Assembly: GCF_004337985.1 (NCBI RefSeq)
Contig: NW_021940919.1
Location: 1,085,106-1,149,105, forward strand
Direction of reading: 5' to 3'
DNA: 64,000 nt
Source: Pyricularia pennisetigena
Taxonomy: Eukaryota > Ascomycota > Sordariomycetes > Magnaporthales > Pyriculariaceae
The notes beneath the pieces are model-generated. The model saw only the letters and a list, made by a program, of their open reading frames with translations, was not told the origin of the DNA and searched no databases. Position numbers and translations under genes: made by a program. This document shows positions 47,880 to 59,844 of this stretch, one piece after another (within the stretch, counting starts at the first letter, position 1; each line of letters begins with the position of its first letter).

Positions 47880-48922
47880 AGGATCTGGATCTAGCGTCAG
47901 CGCTAGCAAGGCTTTTGCGGGACCTTGCGACCTTGCCCTGTCAAACTGCACAGCCGCTTCGGCCCCACCCTGGACTGGTGGAGAGCCGGGCCAGCGCCTG
48001 CTTTGGCCTCTGCGGCTGGGCGGATGTTTAACGGACTTGGCGGGGAGAAGGGTGTCACGTTGGCAAAGAGCTTTTGCGCCAGGACCGGTTTCGCAGCCAT
48101 GAGTTTGTGCACGTCAACACGTTGGATGGATGCGTGGGAGATTGACCTGGGCAAGGTCGGCGGCAGCGCATCATCGCAGTTCGAGATGTCAACATAGACG
48201 CCAAAGTCTGCCAGGCACTGGAGGGAGGAGGCGCCGTGCTCCGGCTGCGAATTGAAGACGACACCCAAGCCCGGCGTGGACTATGGCAGCGACGTAACCC
48301 CTATTTCTGCCGTCAAACACACGGCTGGCGGGAACGCCGTAGCGCCGCATCAATACGTCTCTTCCCTCAAGCTGGTAGCCGAGGCTGCGTCTCGTCGGCT
48401 TTCCAGCGAATCTCGAGTTGACAACATCTCGTAGTCGTTGATCATGCAGCCTACGTAGCAGCCAGTCTGCGATTTGAGAAGCTTCTCAATGGGAATACCA
48501 GCTTTGGACGTTTAAGAGTAATCAGATCAGCTGCTGGTCCCTAAAAGAAAAGATACCTGGAACGCTAATCATCTTATCCTTGCCCGTAACGGCGAAAAAG
48601 GGTGCATCAAATAGCGAAACGTCCTCCTCGAAAAAGCAACCATGCATGGTATGCATCTTTGGGTTTTTTTTTCTTCGAGTTAACAAGGTTTGCTTCAAAC
48701 GCCAATTCTCCAAAATCCGAGTATCCTCCACTTACAGTGCCTCTCCCGTCCGGATCTGGATGATACCATGCTTTGGCGTCCCATTGATTCTTGCACCAAC
48801 GAGCGCTCCGTCCGGGCTTTTTTTTTCAGCATGGTCCAGAACCCTTCTAGAGATGATGGCTCTCCGGCGAGGCGACACGCCGCCCCGATCATGGCGATGG
48901 GTTCTTGTTGTTGGGTTTCCAT
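47880..48922 (-). pseudogene. Highly reducing PKS relic: KS start joined to ER remnant
   Basis: Minus strand. The N-terminus (48922) reads METQQQEPIAMIGAACRLAG, the usual start of a ketosynthase domain. It continues after frame breaks with FFEEDVSLFDAPFFAVTGK (about 48640-48585) and IPIEKLLKSQTGCYVGCMIN (about 48500-48445, ending DYEM). The active-site Cys region is missing. Next comes enoyl reductase-type sequence: RRYGVPASRVFDGRNRGYVA (about 48340-48280), GVVFNSQPEHGASSLQCLAD (about 48260) and VDVHKLMAAKPVLAQKLF (about 48110). AT, DH, MT, most of ER, KR and ACP are absent. Large internal deletions and frameshifts; not RIP-like. It is a different gene from the relic at 51384, since both contain the KS FFS region. 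Confidence 0.8.
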
Positions 48923-49730
48923 GGTACTCTCCGTACTCTGCGGCCGAAACCAGCAACAGTCATCTGGCTTGTTATGATTTGCAAGCTTATGTGGCAGCCT
49001 GGCAGATCTAGAATCTCATGCTTTACCAAAACAAGTCGAGATGAAAGGTCTGCGGCGTATGCTTTCAGAGCTTCATTGGGATCCGATGTCAGTACTTGCA
49101 TGCTTTTCCAAGCCTCTGGAAACGGGGAAACATGGACATTCTTGGTACTATACTATGGCCGTGCAAATATCCCAGGATTGAGTTTTCGCCCTGTGCAGCA
49201 GAAGCCGAGGCAAATATTAATCTATCCCTGACCCATGGGGGTAATACGACCCATCGGTCCGGACCCAATGAGGAAATTTAGCAATTCATCCCAAGCCTTG
49301 GACGAGAGTTGATTTCGACGCCATGCGAGATACGATTTCGACAAACCAGCAAGCTTTAGCACTATGGGTTGATGCTATGAAAAGTCTAAATCACTGAGAT
49401 CGGCTGGCTTTGGATGCGTATATTTCTTTTTTTTTTTTTTTTTAAGGCTCGATTCCTGTTGGGGAAATCTCGTGCCTTGGGCCCCTTTTCTCCCCCAGTC
49501 CGGCCACTTCAACTGACTTGTGTTTCAGCTTCCTCCGCTCTTCTAGTCATTCACTCATCATTGTCAATCGAATCCATCATGTTCCTCCTACTATTGAGCG
49601 CCCAGCATTTCCTAGCTGTCAAACGTGTCAAGCTCCATGCCGACAACTCGGCACAGAGCGGGACCTCGAACTCCACCACTCAAAACGGAAGTTCCAAGGA
49701 TAGACTGCCGCAAAAGCAGACGCGTCCCGG
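48923..49730. other. Intergenic region between divergent relics
   Basis: Shared upstream region of the minus-strand PKS relic and the plus-strand FSH hydrolase. It contains a T tract (about 49427-49443). No gene is supported. Confidence 0.5.
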
Positions 49731-50430
49731 ATGCGCATTCTAGGGCTCCACGGTGTGGGCTGTTCCGCCAAGATCTTGCGGTCTCAGCTATCCACCTTTG
49801 TCCGTGCCGTGGACGACTACTACGAGGTAGTTTGCATAGACGGCTTTTTTTTAAATCGAGTCGTGGACCCGGTCAGTTCCCAAACAAGACATGTTCCCAG
49901 CAAGCCGCCGTCCAATCATGCCAATTACGGGGGAAACACGACAGAAATCGACAATACCAACCCGGGTCTATTTTACACCTACACACAGAGCTATTCCCCG
50001 TCAGAGATTCTTGAATCCCACAAATATCTTGGGGACGTCATTTCAGAACAAGGCCCATTCGACGGCATCCTCGGTTTCAGCCAGGGCGGCTTGATATCGC
50101 TTTCGTATCTTTATCAACAGCAACAGAATGGATTTACTCCAGATTTCAAATTCGCCATCTTCCTCTCCCCCATCGTGCCCTTCTCAGCAGACTGCCGCAC
50201 GCACCAAGAAGCAGTCAACCACCTCTGCTATTCCGCCCGGGCGCCGGCCCGAGCGACGGGCAGCGCTTGCTGCACCCTCGCCTGTTCTTCTATTCCCCCT
50301 CATGCTCCGGCGCGAAGGGTGCCGCGGGCTGTGCGACCCGCGCATGGCCAGGTGTTTGTTGCACTCGGGCGGCCACTCTCTGCCGCGGCAGCCTGCGGAC
50401 GTAGCGGCCCTGGTGCAGGCCGTGCATTGA
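49731..50430 (+). pseudogene. FSH1/LovG-type serine hydrolase, frameshifted
   Basis: The start MRILGLHGVGCSAKIL is typical of fungal FSH1 hydrolases (alpha/beta fold). The nucleophile elbow GFSQGG is intact (Ser at 50079-50081), followed by FAIFLSPIVPF. After about 50215 the frame is lost. The C-terminal GLCDPRMARCLLHSGGHSLP with the catalytic His of GGH is found in another frame (50290-50400), ending at 50430. Part of the segment between, with the catalytic Asp, is not recognisable. In polyketide clusters such enzymes (LovG, MokD) release the product from a reducing PKS, which fits the neighbours on both sides. At least one frameshift makes it inactive unless an unseen intron restores the frame. 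Confidence 0.7.
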
Positions 50431-51383
50431 GCCGTGAGACAATACTACGAGATTGCTCATTTGTGACGACAGGGGGTCAGAGTTTACGCCACGCCGGCTT
50501 TATCTGTCACTGGAGGGTCTCAAAACCAAGATAATGTTTTTATTTCAAAAGGAGGACAGAGAGCGACAGAGACAAAAAAAAAAAACATGCCACAATGCTT
50601 AGCTACGTGATATCGTGTAACAAATCTCCTTCCTCTTACTTGCAGTCATAAAAGTTTCACCTTTCATTGGCTTCAGTCTTGATACTGCTTCTTTCGTCAG
50701 GCCATATTGATGAAGCGCATTCTGAGCTACCCGGGCTGAATAGGGCCTGCAAAGTAAATTTGGAGCCCGGAGTAACACTGTCGAATGACGGTGACTATCG
50801 CACCCCCTGATCCGAAATACACAGGAATGCTGCAACTTTCCCGAGACCTATCACATTCACGATTGTGCAAACTTCGAAAACAGTGCTTTCACATGTTTCT
50901 TTGGAATTAATTCATCTTTGGTCCCGAGTCAATCGCTCCAGCCCGTCATTGGCTTGTAGGTTTGTGGAATCCTTTCCCTCTTGGGTTCCTCTGGTTGGTT
51001 GTGGAACAGACAAGGTTCGAACGCCCCTGGGATTTTCCCCAAAGTGCGAATGTAGTTTTTGAATCCGGGAAGCTTTTTTTGGTGCTTGGCGAAAGAGGAA
51101 GTGGGAGTGGTTATTTTCCGTCGAATAATCATGTATATGCATATAGGAAAGATTAGATGACTTTTGCGGGGATGGGAGTTATAAATACACAGACGGGCGG
51201 GGGGATCGTATCCCTTTTCCGAATGCTAAATTCCCCAGGTACAAGGACTCCCGGCGATGAGGTTCGTCCGTCCTCGCAACCTTACTGGGATCGCTCCCTG
51301 GCAATGTCAAGATAGTGAGAGTGGATTTCTCTCTATAATCAATATCATGCCCGCCAAGGTTATAGACGAGTGGCAATTTTGCG
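50431..51383. other. Intergenic DNA
   Basis: No supported gene. The open frames present overlap on both strands and carry no motifs. Confidence 0.5.
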
Positions 51384-54190
51384 ATGCCGAGATGCAAGTT
51401 TATTCATACTGAACGGGCCAAAAGAGAAGCGGGGTTGGGGTTTGAAGCATCCTTCTTCAGCTTTTCAGAAGAGATGGCAAACTCTCTGGATCCTCGGGTC
51501 CGGATGTTGCTTGAGCTGACATTTGAAGCTGTTGAAAATGCCATGTCAGAAAAAGGATCCCAGTCTGTTGTTCATGTTGGGTAGAATTCACAAACGTCGA
51601 CCACCAACCGACATCTGCATGGCTTTTCTGCAGCCGGGATCCCGATGGACCAGCTGGTCGGCAGCAACGGGCGGTTTTTGCAGGATCTTTCAGCCGTGTC
51701 TGGCCTCGGATCGGCTTCGTCTTCAGCGGCCAAGGCGCCCAGTGGCACGCCATGGGGGCGGGAGCTCTCGTCCATGTCCTCGGCATTCCGCGAGTTCCAT
51801 GACGAGGGCAGACGAGGCGCTCAAGAAGCACGGGGCGTGGCTGGTCGCTGGTCGAGGAGCTCGGGCGCGACCAGGACACCACGCGGGTCGATAAGCCGTG
51901 GCTGATCCAGCCCACCTGCGTCGCGTCGCGCTGCAGATCTGCCTCGTGGACCTGCTGGCCGGGGTGATCAGCCACTCCAGCGGGGAGGTCGCGGCGGCTT
52001 AGGCGGCCGGGGCGTTGAGCTTTGAGCAGGCGCTCGGGGTCGTCTACTACCGCGGCGTGCTGACGGGAGAGCATCACCGCTTGGCCGCGACGCCGGGTGG
52101 CATTGTGGCGGTTAGATTGGGGCGGGAAAAAATGACCCCTTACCGGAGCACCGTGGAGGGCAGAGTGACAATTGCATACGTCAACAGCCCTGATAATACG
52201 ACCTTGTCGGGAGACCTTGATGGCATTCAAGCTGTCGAGAGGAGGCTGAAGGCGGATGACGTCTTTGCCAGAAAGCTCAAGGTCAAATGCCCTATCATTC
52301 GCACCGTACGGAGCCAATGGCGGCCGGCCGAATACCTTGAATTATTGGAAGAGTTGCTAAAGTCGCCCAGACAGCTGAAAGATGGCGTCTTGTATGGCTC
52401 GCCCGTCACTGGGCATGTCATCAAATCAGCCCATGTCTTGGGAGCCAAACACTGGGTGGACAACCTCCTGTAGCCGGTGCTCTTTTCCTCTGCTTTGGAG
52501 AGAGCCTGTGGAGGCAATGACACGGCGAATTCATCTTCTGGGACCATCAACATCCTCTTCGAGATTGAGCTACACTCGACCTTGGCAGCGCCGATCCGAC
52601 AAACGCTTACACGAGCCGAGACCCCCAAAACCCGCAGCATAGGATAAACGAGCATTCTGACCCGCGGTCGGGACGCGGTGCAAACAATCCAAAAGACTGC
52701 AGGCTTGGTTTGGTCCAGCGGCGGCTCGGTAGACCTGGCGATCGAGGCCATCAAGCAGCTTCAGTGGGCAAAAGAAGACGGCAGCCTCGAGGGCTGCGGG
52801 TACAGACTATGCGACTTGCACATCACCAAACGCTCTCGTCATTCCCGAGACGACCGAGGGCGTCCAAGTGCAGTTTACGATGCACAAGTGCGACGATGCC
52901 AAGATGCTCGAGCCTGGCTGGTGGGAGTTTTTGCTACATTCGGATCGTGACGGCAACGAGCAGGCTACGAGACACAGCCACGGATATATTTCCTTGATCA
53001 AGCCGCCATTACATCCCTCGCCATCGACAACGAGGGCAAGTTTTCTCGCTGGCAAAGACTCCTTTTCTGTTCCGCTCCAGGACGGCTCCGCAAAACTGGT
53101 GCCCCCCGAACAGGTGTTCTAGGGGCTTCGGAAAAGGGGTCTAATGTACCGCCCATCTTTCAGCAAGCTCGTGAAAATAACGACGCAGGGGCAACACTGC
53201 CTCGTGGACTTTGAAATCTGCAAAAACCTAGAAAACATGGACAGGTACACGGCGCACCCCACGACGCTCGACTCGGTCCTTCAGTCCGCGTTCCCTGCCG
53301 TCTCGGTAGAGGAACTTGACGACGCAATGGTCGTGCAGAAATCCATGGCCGAAATCACCATCTCGCCCGCCCTGTCCAACACACCCGGGACGCGGCTCAG
53401 AGCAGCCGCCGAGAGCGTCGACGGGGAGATGGTGCGACGTGTCGGGGAGAGGCTGGTTGGCATCTTGACCGGCAAAGCCACGCCGCTCGAGGTCATGACG
53501 GAGGGTGGGCTGCTGCATAGGTTCTACGAGACCACGGTCAGGCTCGACAGGAGCTACTTCCAAGTGGAGAGGCTGGTGAGACGAATGGCGTTCAAGGAGC
53601 CGCGGGCCACGGTTCTCGGGGTCGGCGGCGGCACCGGTGGCTGCACGCTTTCGGTGCTAAAGGCGTTTACCAGGGTTTTAAACCGAGGGAAGTTTGACTT
53701 TGCGTCGTAAACCTTTACAAACGTTTTAGCTGGGCTTTTCGAGGCCGTTTCCGGAAATCTTGCAGGCTGGGGGCAGCTGGTCGATTATAAAAAGCTAAAT
53801 ATTGAGCAAAATCCCGAGGAGCAGGGGTTTAAGCCCGGCGCTTACAACCTGGTGCTTGCGCGTTAATGCCTGCACGCCACCAAATAACACGGAACGGAGT
53901 TTGACGCACGTGCGGAAGCTGCTAAGACCCGGCGGCCGGCTTGCTGCTGGTCGAAACGACCAGGGATACGTTCGACATACAAATGATTTTTGGAACGCTG
54001 CCCGGGTGGTGGTAGGTCGAGGAAGAGCACCGCAAGGAAAGCCCGAATCTGAACCTGGAGCAGTGGGAAAACGCCCTTTCCAAGACGGGCTTCTCCGGGC
54101 TCGATGTCTCGGTCCAGGACTGCGAGGATGACGAGAACTACTTCTTCAGCGTTGTCCTGTCGCTGCCCTTGGCCGGCCCGTGCTTCTCCA
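51384..54190 (+). pseudogene. Highly reducing PKS relic: KS piece, AT, DH, C-MeT
   Basis: Domains appear in PKS order but in shifting frames. KS piece: FEASFFSFSEE and SLDPRVRMLLELTFEAVENA (51445-51545). AT: GQWHAMG-like start (about 51740), then ISHSSGEVAAA (about 51967, nucleophile Ser present, G changed to S), a stop, then YYRGVLTGEHHRLAATPGGI, LELLEELLK, KHWVDNLL-stop-PVLF and ILFEIELHSTLAAPIRQ. DH C-terminal part: YRPSFSKLVKI and HPTTLDSVLQSAFPA (about 53145-53290). C-methyltransferase: ATVLGVGGGTGGCTLSVLKA (about 53610), LVDYKKLNIEQNPEEQGF, CLHATK, THVRKLLRPGGRL. It ends near 54190 against an MFS relic. ER, KR and ACP are missing. Indels rather than RIP broke it. Confidence 0.82.
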
Positions 54191-54887
54191 GGAGACCATC
54201 ATCATCCAACCAGACCTTGAAGCACCGTCCCAGGCATGGATTGGCAAAACTTATACACCAGCGCCAACTGAGCCTGTCGGTGAACACACCACCCAGCAGA
54301 GGTCCGGCCACAGAAGGAAAACACCATACACCGGGCCAGTGATGCCCGTGTACAGCGGTCTAAGCGGCGCCGGTATGGCGATGCCAATCAGCACAAACGC
54401 CCCCGTCAGCACTGGGGCGGTCCCCAACCCGGCGATGGCACGGCCCACGATGAGCACCTTGGATGAAGGAGCGCCGCCGCAAATGGCGGGTCCAACATCG
54501 AACATCAATATAGAAATGAAGTCAAAGGCGCAGACCATGAGCAGATACGCACTGCCGTACCAGCCAATGTTGCTCAGAGATGCGCCCTCGTCAGTGAGCT
54601 TGGAAATCGCTTTAAATATGATGATGGTGTCCTGTTGCCATTGCAAAGAAGTCCACTTCATGCTTTTTTGTACTTGCCAGTGCACATAAGAGTAGAGAGA
54701 TGGAGAGGCCAACGAGGAGCGCATTTAACCGCCATCCGGAATGAAGCTCCTGCTCTCCTGTGTTTGCATCCCGAGGGGCTGTTAGCATGTCATATGGCGG
54801 GGATGCTAAAGGATTCTCACTGGAGATCTTTTCCATTTCTTTTGCCGAGGGTCTTTGATTCCTGATGAAAGTCAACAGCGCCCACAA
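54191..54887 (-). pseudogene. MFS multidrug transporter relic (DHA type), truncated
   Basis: Minus strand. The N-terminal cytosolic part reads EMEKISSENPLASPP, followed by TM1 GWRLNALLVGLSISLLLCAL. Then ISKLTDEGASLSNIGWYGSAYLL, FDVGPAICGGAPSSKVLIVGRAIAGLG (read in pieces) and [15 protein letters not shown] follow as in 14-TM drug/H+ antiporters. A frame break separates LGG from [13 protein letters not shown] sequence near 54260, and the gene stops about one third of the way through, next to the PKS relic end. The TM2-TM3 region is shortened. Such pumps export cluster products; this one cannot work. Confidence 0.75.
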
Positions 54888-55530
54888 GTTCGTTGTTCAC
54901 CGGCAGTTTCAGAGGGAGTCGGCGGGTTTCTCTTTTGCAGCCAAGCAGATAACAAATAAAAATAAATAAAAAAAATAAATACAAAGACTCAGTAACTAAA
55001 GATGACTTGTGAAGTTTGGCGCCCAGATACCCAACCAAAGTTGTGATGCAAAGATAGCCTGGAATGAAATCCCGCAATTAATTAATTACTTGCCGTATCT
55101 ATACTCGTACGGTATGATAACCGCCAGATTTACGTGTTTATGAAGTTAGCATCAACAGTGAACCCTCTGTGCGAAATTCCACCATCTACACACAATTGTG
55201 CCTGTAGCTTTCTTTTATTTTTATTTTTATTCAGGTCGGCATAAAGCCGACACTTCATCACATCTCGTATGTAATCAATTCGTCCGAAATCAGACGTATC
55301 GAGCAATCAGAGCCCTTTGCCAGCCCAGACAACTGACACATTCGCATTGCACATGTCAAATCTTGCCGATGCTGTGGCAAAGTAACGCAGATCCGGTGTG
55401 AAGGATGATTTTCCTGAGGCAACTTTTTGAGTTTTAATACACTAAAAACAAATCTCCGAATCTCAGTCAGTGGCCTTGAATGGGTAACTACGTCCCCCGA
55501 CCCGGAAAAGGAAAAAAAAAAAAGAAAAAA

Positions 55531-55607
<77 letters not shown>

Positions 55608-55935
55608 GCTCTTCAAAGCAAGCCCGGACTGTACAGTATTGGGATTACTTTTTTCGGATAAAATGAAAACGCAATCCATCACAAGCAAATTTTCCGAGTT
55701 CATATCTACAAATGCGGCAGACGATGAAATCCATGTTTGGAACCTGGGATCCAACCATCCGAAGTTGAGATGATGGAGATGAGTCCGAGCCCCTGCTGAA
55801 CGTAGCCTCCCGACAGTTATTACTTACTAGCTAGTGTAGATTACCTATGATTGCCATGTCCGAGAAATATTCTGCCTTGGACGGCTGTCTAGTCCGGGAT
55901 GGAGCAGTTCATACAGTCGACAGCCTTGACAAGTC
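54888..55935. other. Intergenic DNA with (GA)n tract
   Basis: No gene is supported. Overlapping open frames across the GA tract are low-complexity artefacts. Confidence 0.5.
55533..55604. repeat. (GA)n microsatellite
   Basis: About 36 GA units after a purine-rich run (AAAAAAGGAGAG). Confidence 0.9.
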
Positions 55936-57217
55936 ATGCGCGGCATATCTTTAGCAGTTGCACTGCCAGTCTACCCCATGCTGAGGCAGATTCAAAAGTC
56001 GTGAATGGGACCCTCAGATGCAGCGGTAGCCCTGGCGATCTCGAGGCAAGGCTGAGAGAGAGTCTTGGCAAAATTTCCCACCGTGGTCCCGATGCAGAGG
56101 GAATCTGGATGTCAGGAGACAAGCGCATTGGTAACGAGCCTTTCTCCCCAGCCTGTCGGGGTACAGTGACAGCGAGGTCGCCGTCACCCTCTACTCGGTG
56201 TACGGGACGCCTGGCTTTCTCCAGCACCTGCGTGGGGAGTTTGCATTCGTCTTGTACGACGAGGAGCAGCAAAAGGTCATCGCCATCAGGGATCGATTTA
56301 GCATTAAACCGCTGTTCTGGACAGCCGTCGGCGATGGCGGCGGGACGCTGCTACTTGCATCCGAGGCCAAGGCTTTCCTGCCCCTGGGCTGGAAGCCTGA
56401 GTCGGCATCTACCTCCTAGGCGGCATTGACTCTTCCGTCATCGCCGGGATGGTAACCCACCTGGTCCGCCCCGAAAAAATCTCGGTCGGCGACATCCCCT
56501 CGGCCAGAAGCGAACAAGTCGAATGCTTCTGCATCCGCTCTCCGACCGACGCCGGGTTCGACGAGTCGAGCATTACCACTTCGACCTCAAAACGGTGGCC
56601 AAGTTCGCCCTGCCGGAGCTGCCGCGAGCCCACGGCGTCAAGGCCGTGCTGACGGGGGAAGGCACCGACGAACACTTTGCCGGCTATCCTTTTCTTCCCG
56701 GCCGAGCTGCTCCGCGAGCCCGAACACTCCCTGCCGGACGAGGCGCTTTCGACCGACCACGAGACCCGAGCGGCGCTGCTGCGGTCCGCCGAGGACGCGG
56801 TGCCCATGCTATTACCCCTGGGCGGCGGCCGGCACGAGCAAGAGATTCTGGTGGCGCGGCGACGTGGAGACCACGCGCGACGTCCTGTCGGAGAAGTGGA
56901 TCCTCAGACAAGCCGCCAGGCCCCTCATCACGGAGGAGCTGTACGAGCGCAAAAAGCACGCCTTTTCTGCACCGTTGAGGTGGCCGAGGGGTGGACCCAT
57001 CTGCAGGATGCTGGAGGGCCTGTTGACTGAGAGAGCAGTGGCTGGTCTGGGCTTTGTTGATTGGGATGTCGTCAGGACTGGGAAGAGCGACTGGGGATTC
57101 CGAGGGCCCAGGGCAAGATCGGTCAAGAGTGAGAAGAGAAAGTCAGGTGGCCTCCTGAGCTTTGCGTTGTGCAATTCCACTTTGGAGCTTGTAGGCGTTG
57201 ATGCCAGACAAGAATAA
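55936..57217 (+). pseudogene. Asparagine synthetase-like gene, broken
   Basis: The family is glutamine-dependent asparagine synthetase (GATase type 2 plus PP-loop synthetase). The start reads MRGISLAVALP: the Cys of the usual MCGI, the glutaminase nucleophile, is Arg (CGC). After a shift come SLGKISHRGPDAEGIWMSGD, HLRGEFAFVLYDEEQQKVIA and IRDRFSIKPLFWTAV. The PP-loop at about 56410-56436 reads LLGGIDSSV, with Leu for the first Ser of SGGIDSS. In further frames follow KAVLTGEGTDEHFAGYPF and PAELLREPEHSLPDEA. The end is near 57217. At least four frame changes. Cluster-borne members of this family can amidate or transfer ammonia to products; here it is inactive. Confidence 0.75.
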
Positions 57218-58785
57218 AATTAGCATCGTCATAAACCCCTTTTCTCTCCAACTATAATTAATTATGCAACGGAGGTAATGGCCTCGTGGTCGTATCAGAA
57301 ACAGCCTTGACAGCTGTCATCCAATCGCTGGCATACAATCCATTACTTCCGAAGCCGAGCCTTTCCCCAGGAAATACATAGTAGATGATTTAACCTGGCT
57401 GTCAGTTCATTTACTGGAAACATTACCTATGGGCATCCTATCCTGTACAAGGCGTTGAACAAATTGAAAGAAAAAGAAAAAAGTGGGCGAGAGATTGTGA
57501 TGATCTGGGGTCATTCTAAAGTAGCAAAAGCATCAACAAAGTCTAGGGGGAAGTGAGCGGGAGGACTTGCCGGATCTGGGTTAAAGGTTTTACAGTCATT
57601 AGTACAAGCTCACCAGAAAGGTTATCGCCGATATGCCGATAGGCCCGATTCAGGGTCATCCACGCATGCGTTACGCGTTCCTGGCCCGTGCTTGACATGC
57701 ATCGCATCACCGCCCTACAAGCCGCCCCTCCGGCGAGATTCGGTTAGGGATTAGCTATCGTTATCGTCGTTTAACATGCACAGAGAGGCATGCATAGGAA
57801 AGCAATATCTCTCGGATGGGACGAACCGCGTAAGCTTGATCCATGAAGGATTCATTACTACCGTACTATGGTATCTATCCATCGCCTCACCAAATAAAAA
57901 TCACTCACGCCCGATATTTTGTGGTCCTCCTCAACGTTCCATGCCCCACGCGCGACAAGCTTCACAAGGAAAAGCTTGTCCCCCTGGGTTGCTTATTTGC
58001 GATTAGCATGATTGGCTAGGGCTTGCCATGCTAATGTTCCGCCCGTGCCTACCTATCAGGATTACCCTGGATGTGGTCTCGCCGTTGCACGTGTCGGATT
58101 ATCGCGGAAAATGGAAAATGCCCGGCGCAAGCCACAAATCAGCCCAATCCCCTCCTAATAACAAAAGCTACTATGTATTCCGTATACCGCGTAAGCTGGT
58201 AGTCATATAAGGGGCTGGTTTTTGTTATTTCTGTTTTTCTTTTTTTTTTTTTTTTTCCTCTTCTCGCCGTTCAATATGGAACCCACTTTCATGGGCTAGG
58301 ATGACCGCCCCAAGCAAGCAACATTTGGATGGAAGCGGAGGTTTGGGCTCAGCGGCTTACGTTGACCGGCCAACATCTTCGCGTCGCGACCAAGGAATGG
58401 TAAAAAAAAAAAAAAGACTCATGAATTCCATCTTCAATCATCGGGGCGTCCGTTGATATCCATGCTTTTCCAGCTGCAAAATCCAGACACATCTCTCAAC
58501 ATACCAAGGCAAAAAAGTCCGATATGGAGTGATTTCCGATGCTGGCAACCGAGATCGATGACGAGTTTTTCACACCTGCAATACAAGGCGATGGGCTGCA
58601 AGGGGGTAATACTACCTCGAAGCGGGACTTGCCGCGATTCAGCTACCTGGCCTACATAGGCGAAAATCACTGAATCAGGCAGAGTGAGATGACGTAGGTG
58701 ATCAATGATGCTGACTGACTCTGCAGCTTTTCTCCAAGTAAGCTTGTTTTGTTCACCGTCGCAATCGGAGAGAGAAAGAAAGAAG

Positions 58786-58831
<46 letters not shown>

Positions 58832-59637
58832 TTTGGTAGCTGCAGCGATCAACTTGCTCGTATACCCGTGTATTGCCGCCTACCTACCTCGATTGAACAA
58901 GCATTGGGGCGGTCGGTGAGGTTTTGCTAGTTAGATTTGTTCGCCACAAAATTCCAGGGTATATTTGCCGTTGTACCCACACGTGCGCGAGTCTAGACGG
59001 CGCTGGTTTCCTCGCGTTTTCCATATCGCGAGACTACTGCAAAGGGTGGGTTTGGTGGTGGTGAGCGTGAGTAAGCTCAAAGAAATACCGAGACAAATCC
59101 TGAATGCCGAATTCCATCCCATGTACTGTAGAACGAACGAGTAACCTTGACGACTAGTTAAGACTAAGACTCCAGACGACGAACCAGGATCAGCCGATTA
59201 ATAAGCTGTCCTGATTCGAAGATCTGAATTAGACGACCCCACCGAGCCCGCCCCACTGAGAAGAGCAGATGGGTCCAGAAGTGGTGCCTCGACTGCAGAG
59301 TGCATGGGATAGTAATTAAATAGTTTAGCTAGCAAGCAATCGGTAGGGAGTACAATCGATGCACCCACAACCCGAGCACGGATAGTTCACTCCGCAGTGC
59401 GGGTACGCATGCCCAAAATGGCATTCTTTTTTTTCTAATTGCTTGTATCTCCATGTACCAACTACCAAAACCACCAAGTAATTACCACTTAGCCTTGACG
59501 CCTGCAGTCAAGGATCGGCGGGGCCCGTAATGGGCGGGCCGGCTTCTGTGCCGCGCCGAGTGCGGAATACCTGACTATACCCATTGGGCTGACGATTATG
59601 ACAGCTCTGGATAACCCGGCATCAAGGCCGGCAACGA
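57218..59637. other. Long intergenic region
   Basis: 2.4 kb without a supported gene. It contains a T tract (about 58237-58256) and long A tracts (58402-58415 and 58789-58828). Nothing else is recognised. Confidence 0.5.
58789..58828. repeat. Poly(A) tract
   Basis: About 40 A residues in a row. It could be a retroposed tail, but no element is recognised upstream, and its length may be affected by sequencing. Confidence 0.85.
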
Positions 59638-59647
59638 TATATAAATA
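59638..59647 (+). promoter_or_regulatory. TATA box for oxalate decarboxylase gene
   Basis: TATATAAATA lies 198 bp upstream of the ATG at 59845, followed by a CT-rich stretch (about 59690-59740), common in strongly expressed fungal genes. Confidence 0.55.
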
Positions 59648-59844
59648 CCTTGCTCCCTCGGGGTTGCCAGTCGATTTTTTTTTTTGTTATTCTTCCTCAC
59701 CCATCCTCATCTCATTCGTTCTCTCGCTATCCTCCTCGGATCAGCCAGTAACGTCCTTGCCAAACATCACCTGAGTTCTCTTAACTGAGAAACTTCCAGC
59801 CCGTACGTGAGATAGATAACAGCCGACCTCGACAACCTTTCAAG

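Noticed and set aside
51457..52317. 286-aa minus-strand open frame over the PKS relic
   Set aside because: It lies opposite recognisable KS and AT motifs on the plus strand and has no motifs of its own.
55427..55773. Arg/Glu- or Ser/Leu-repeat proteins over the GA tract
   Set aside because: Products of a microsatellite read in different frames; no flanking gene structure.
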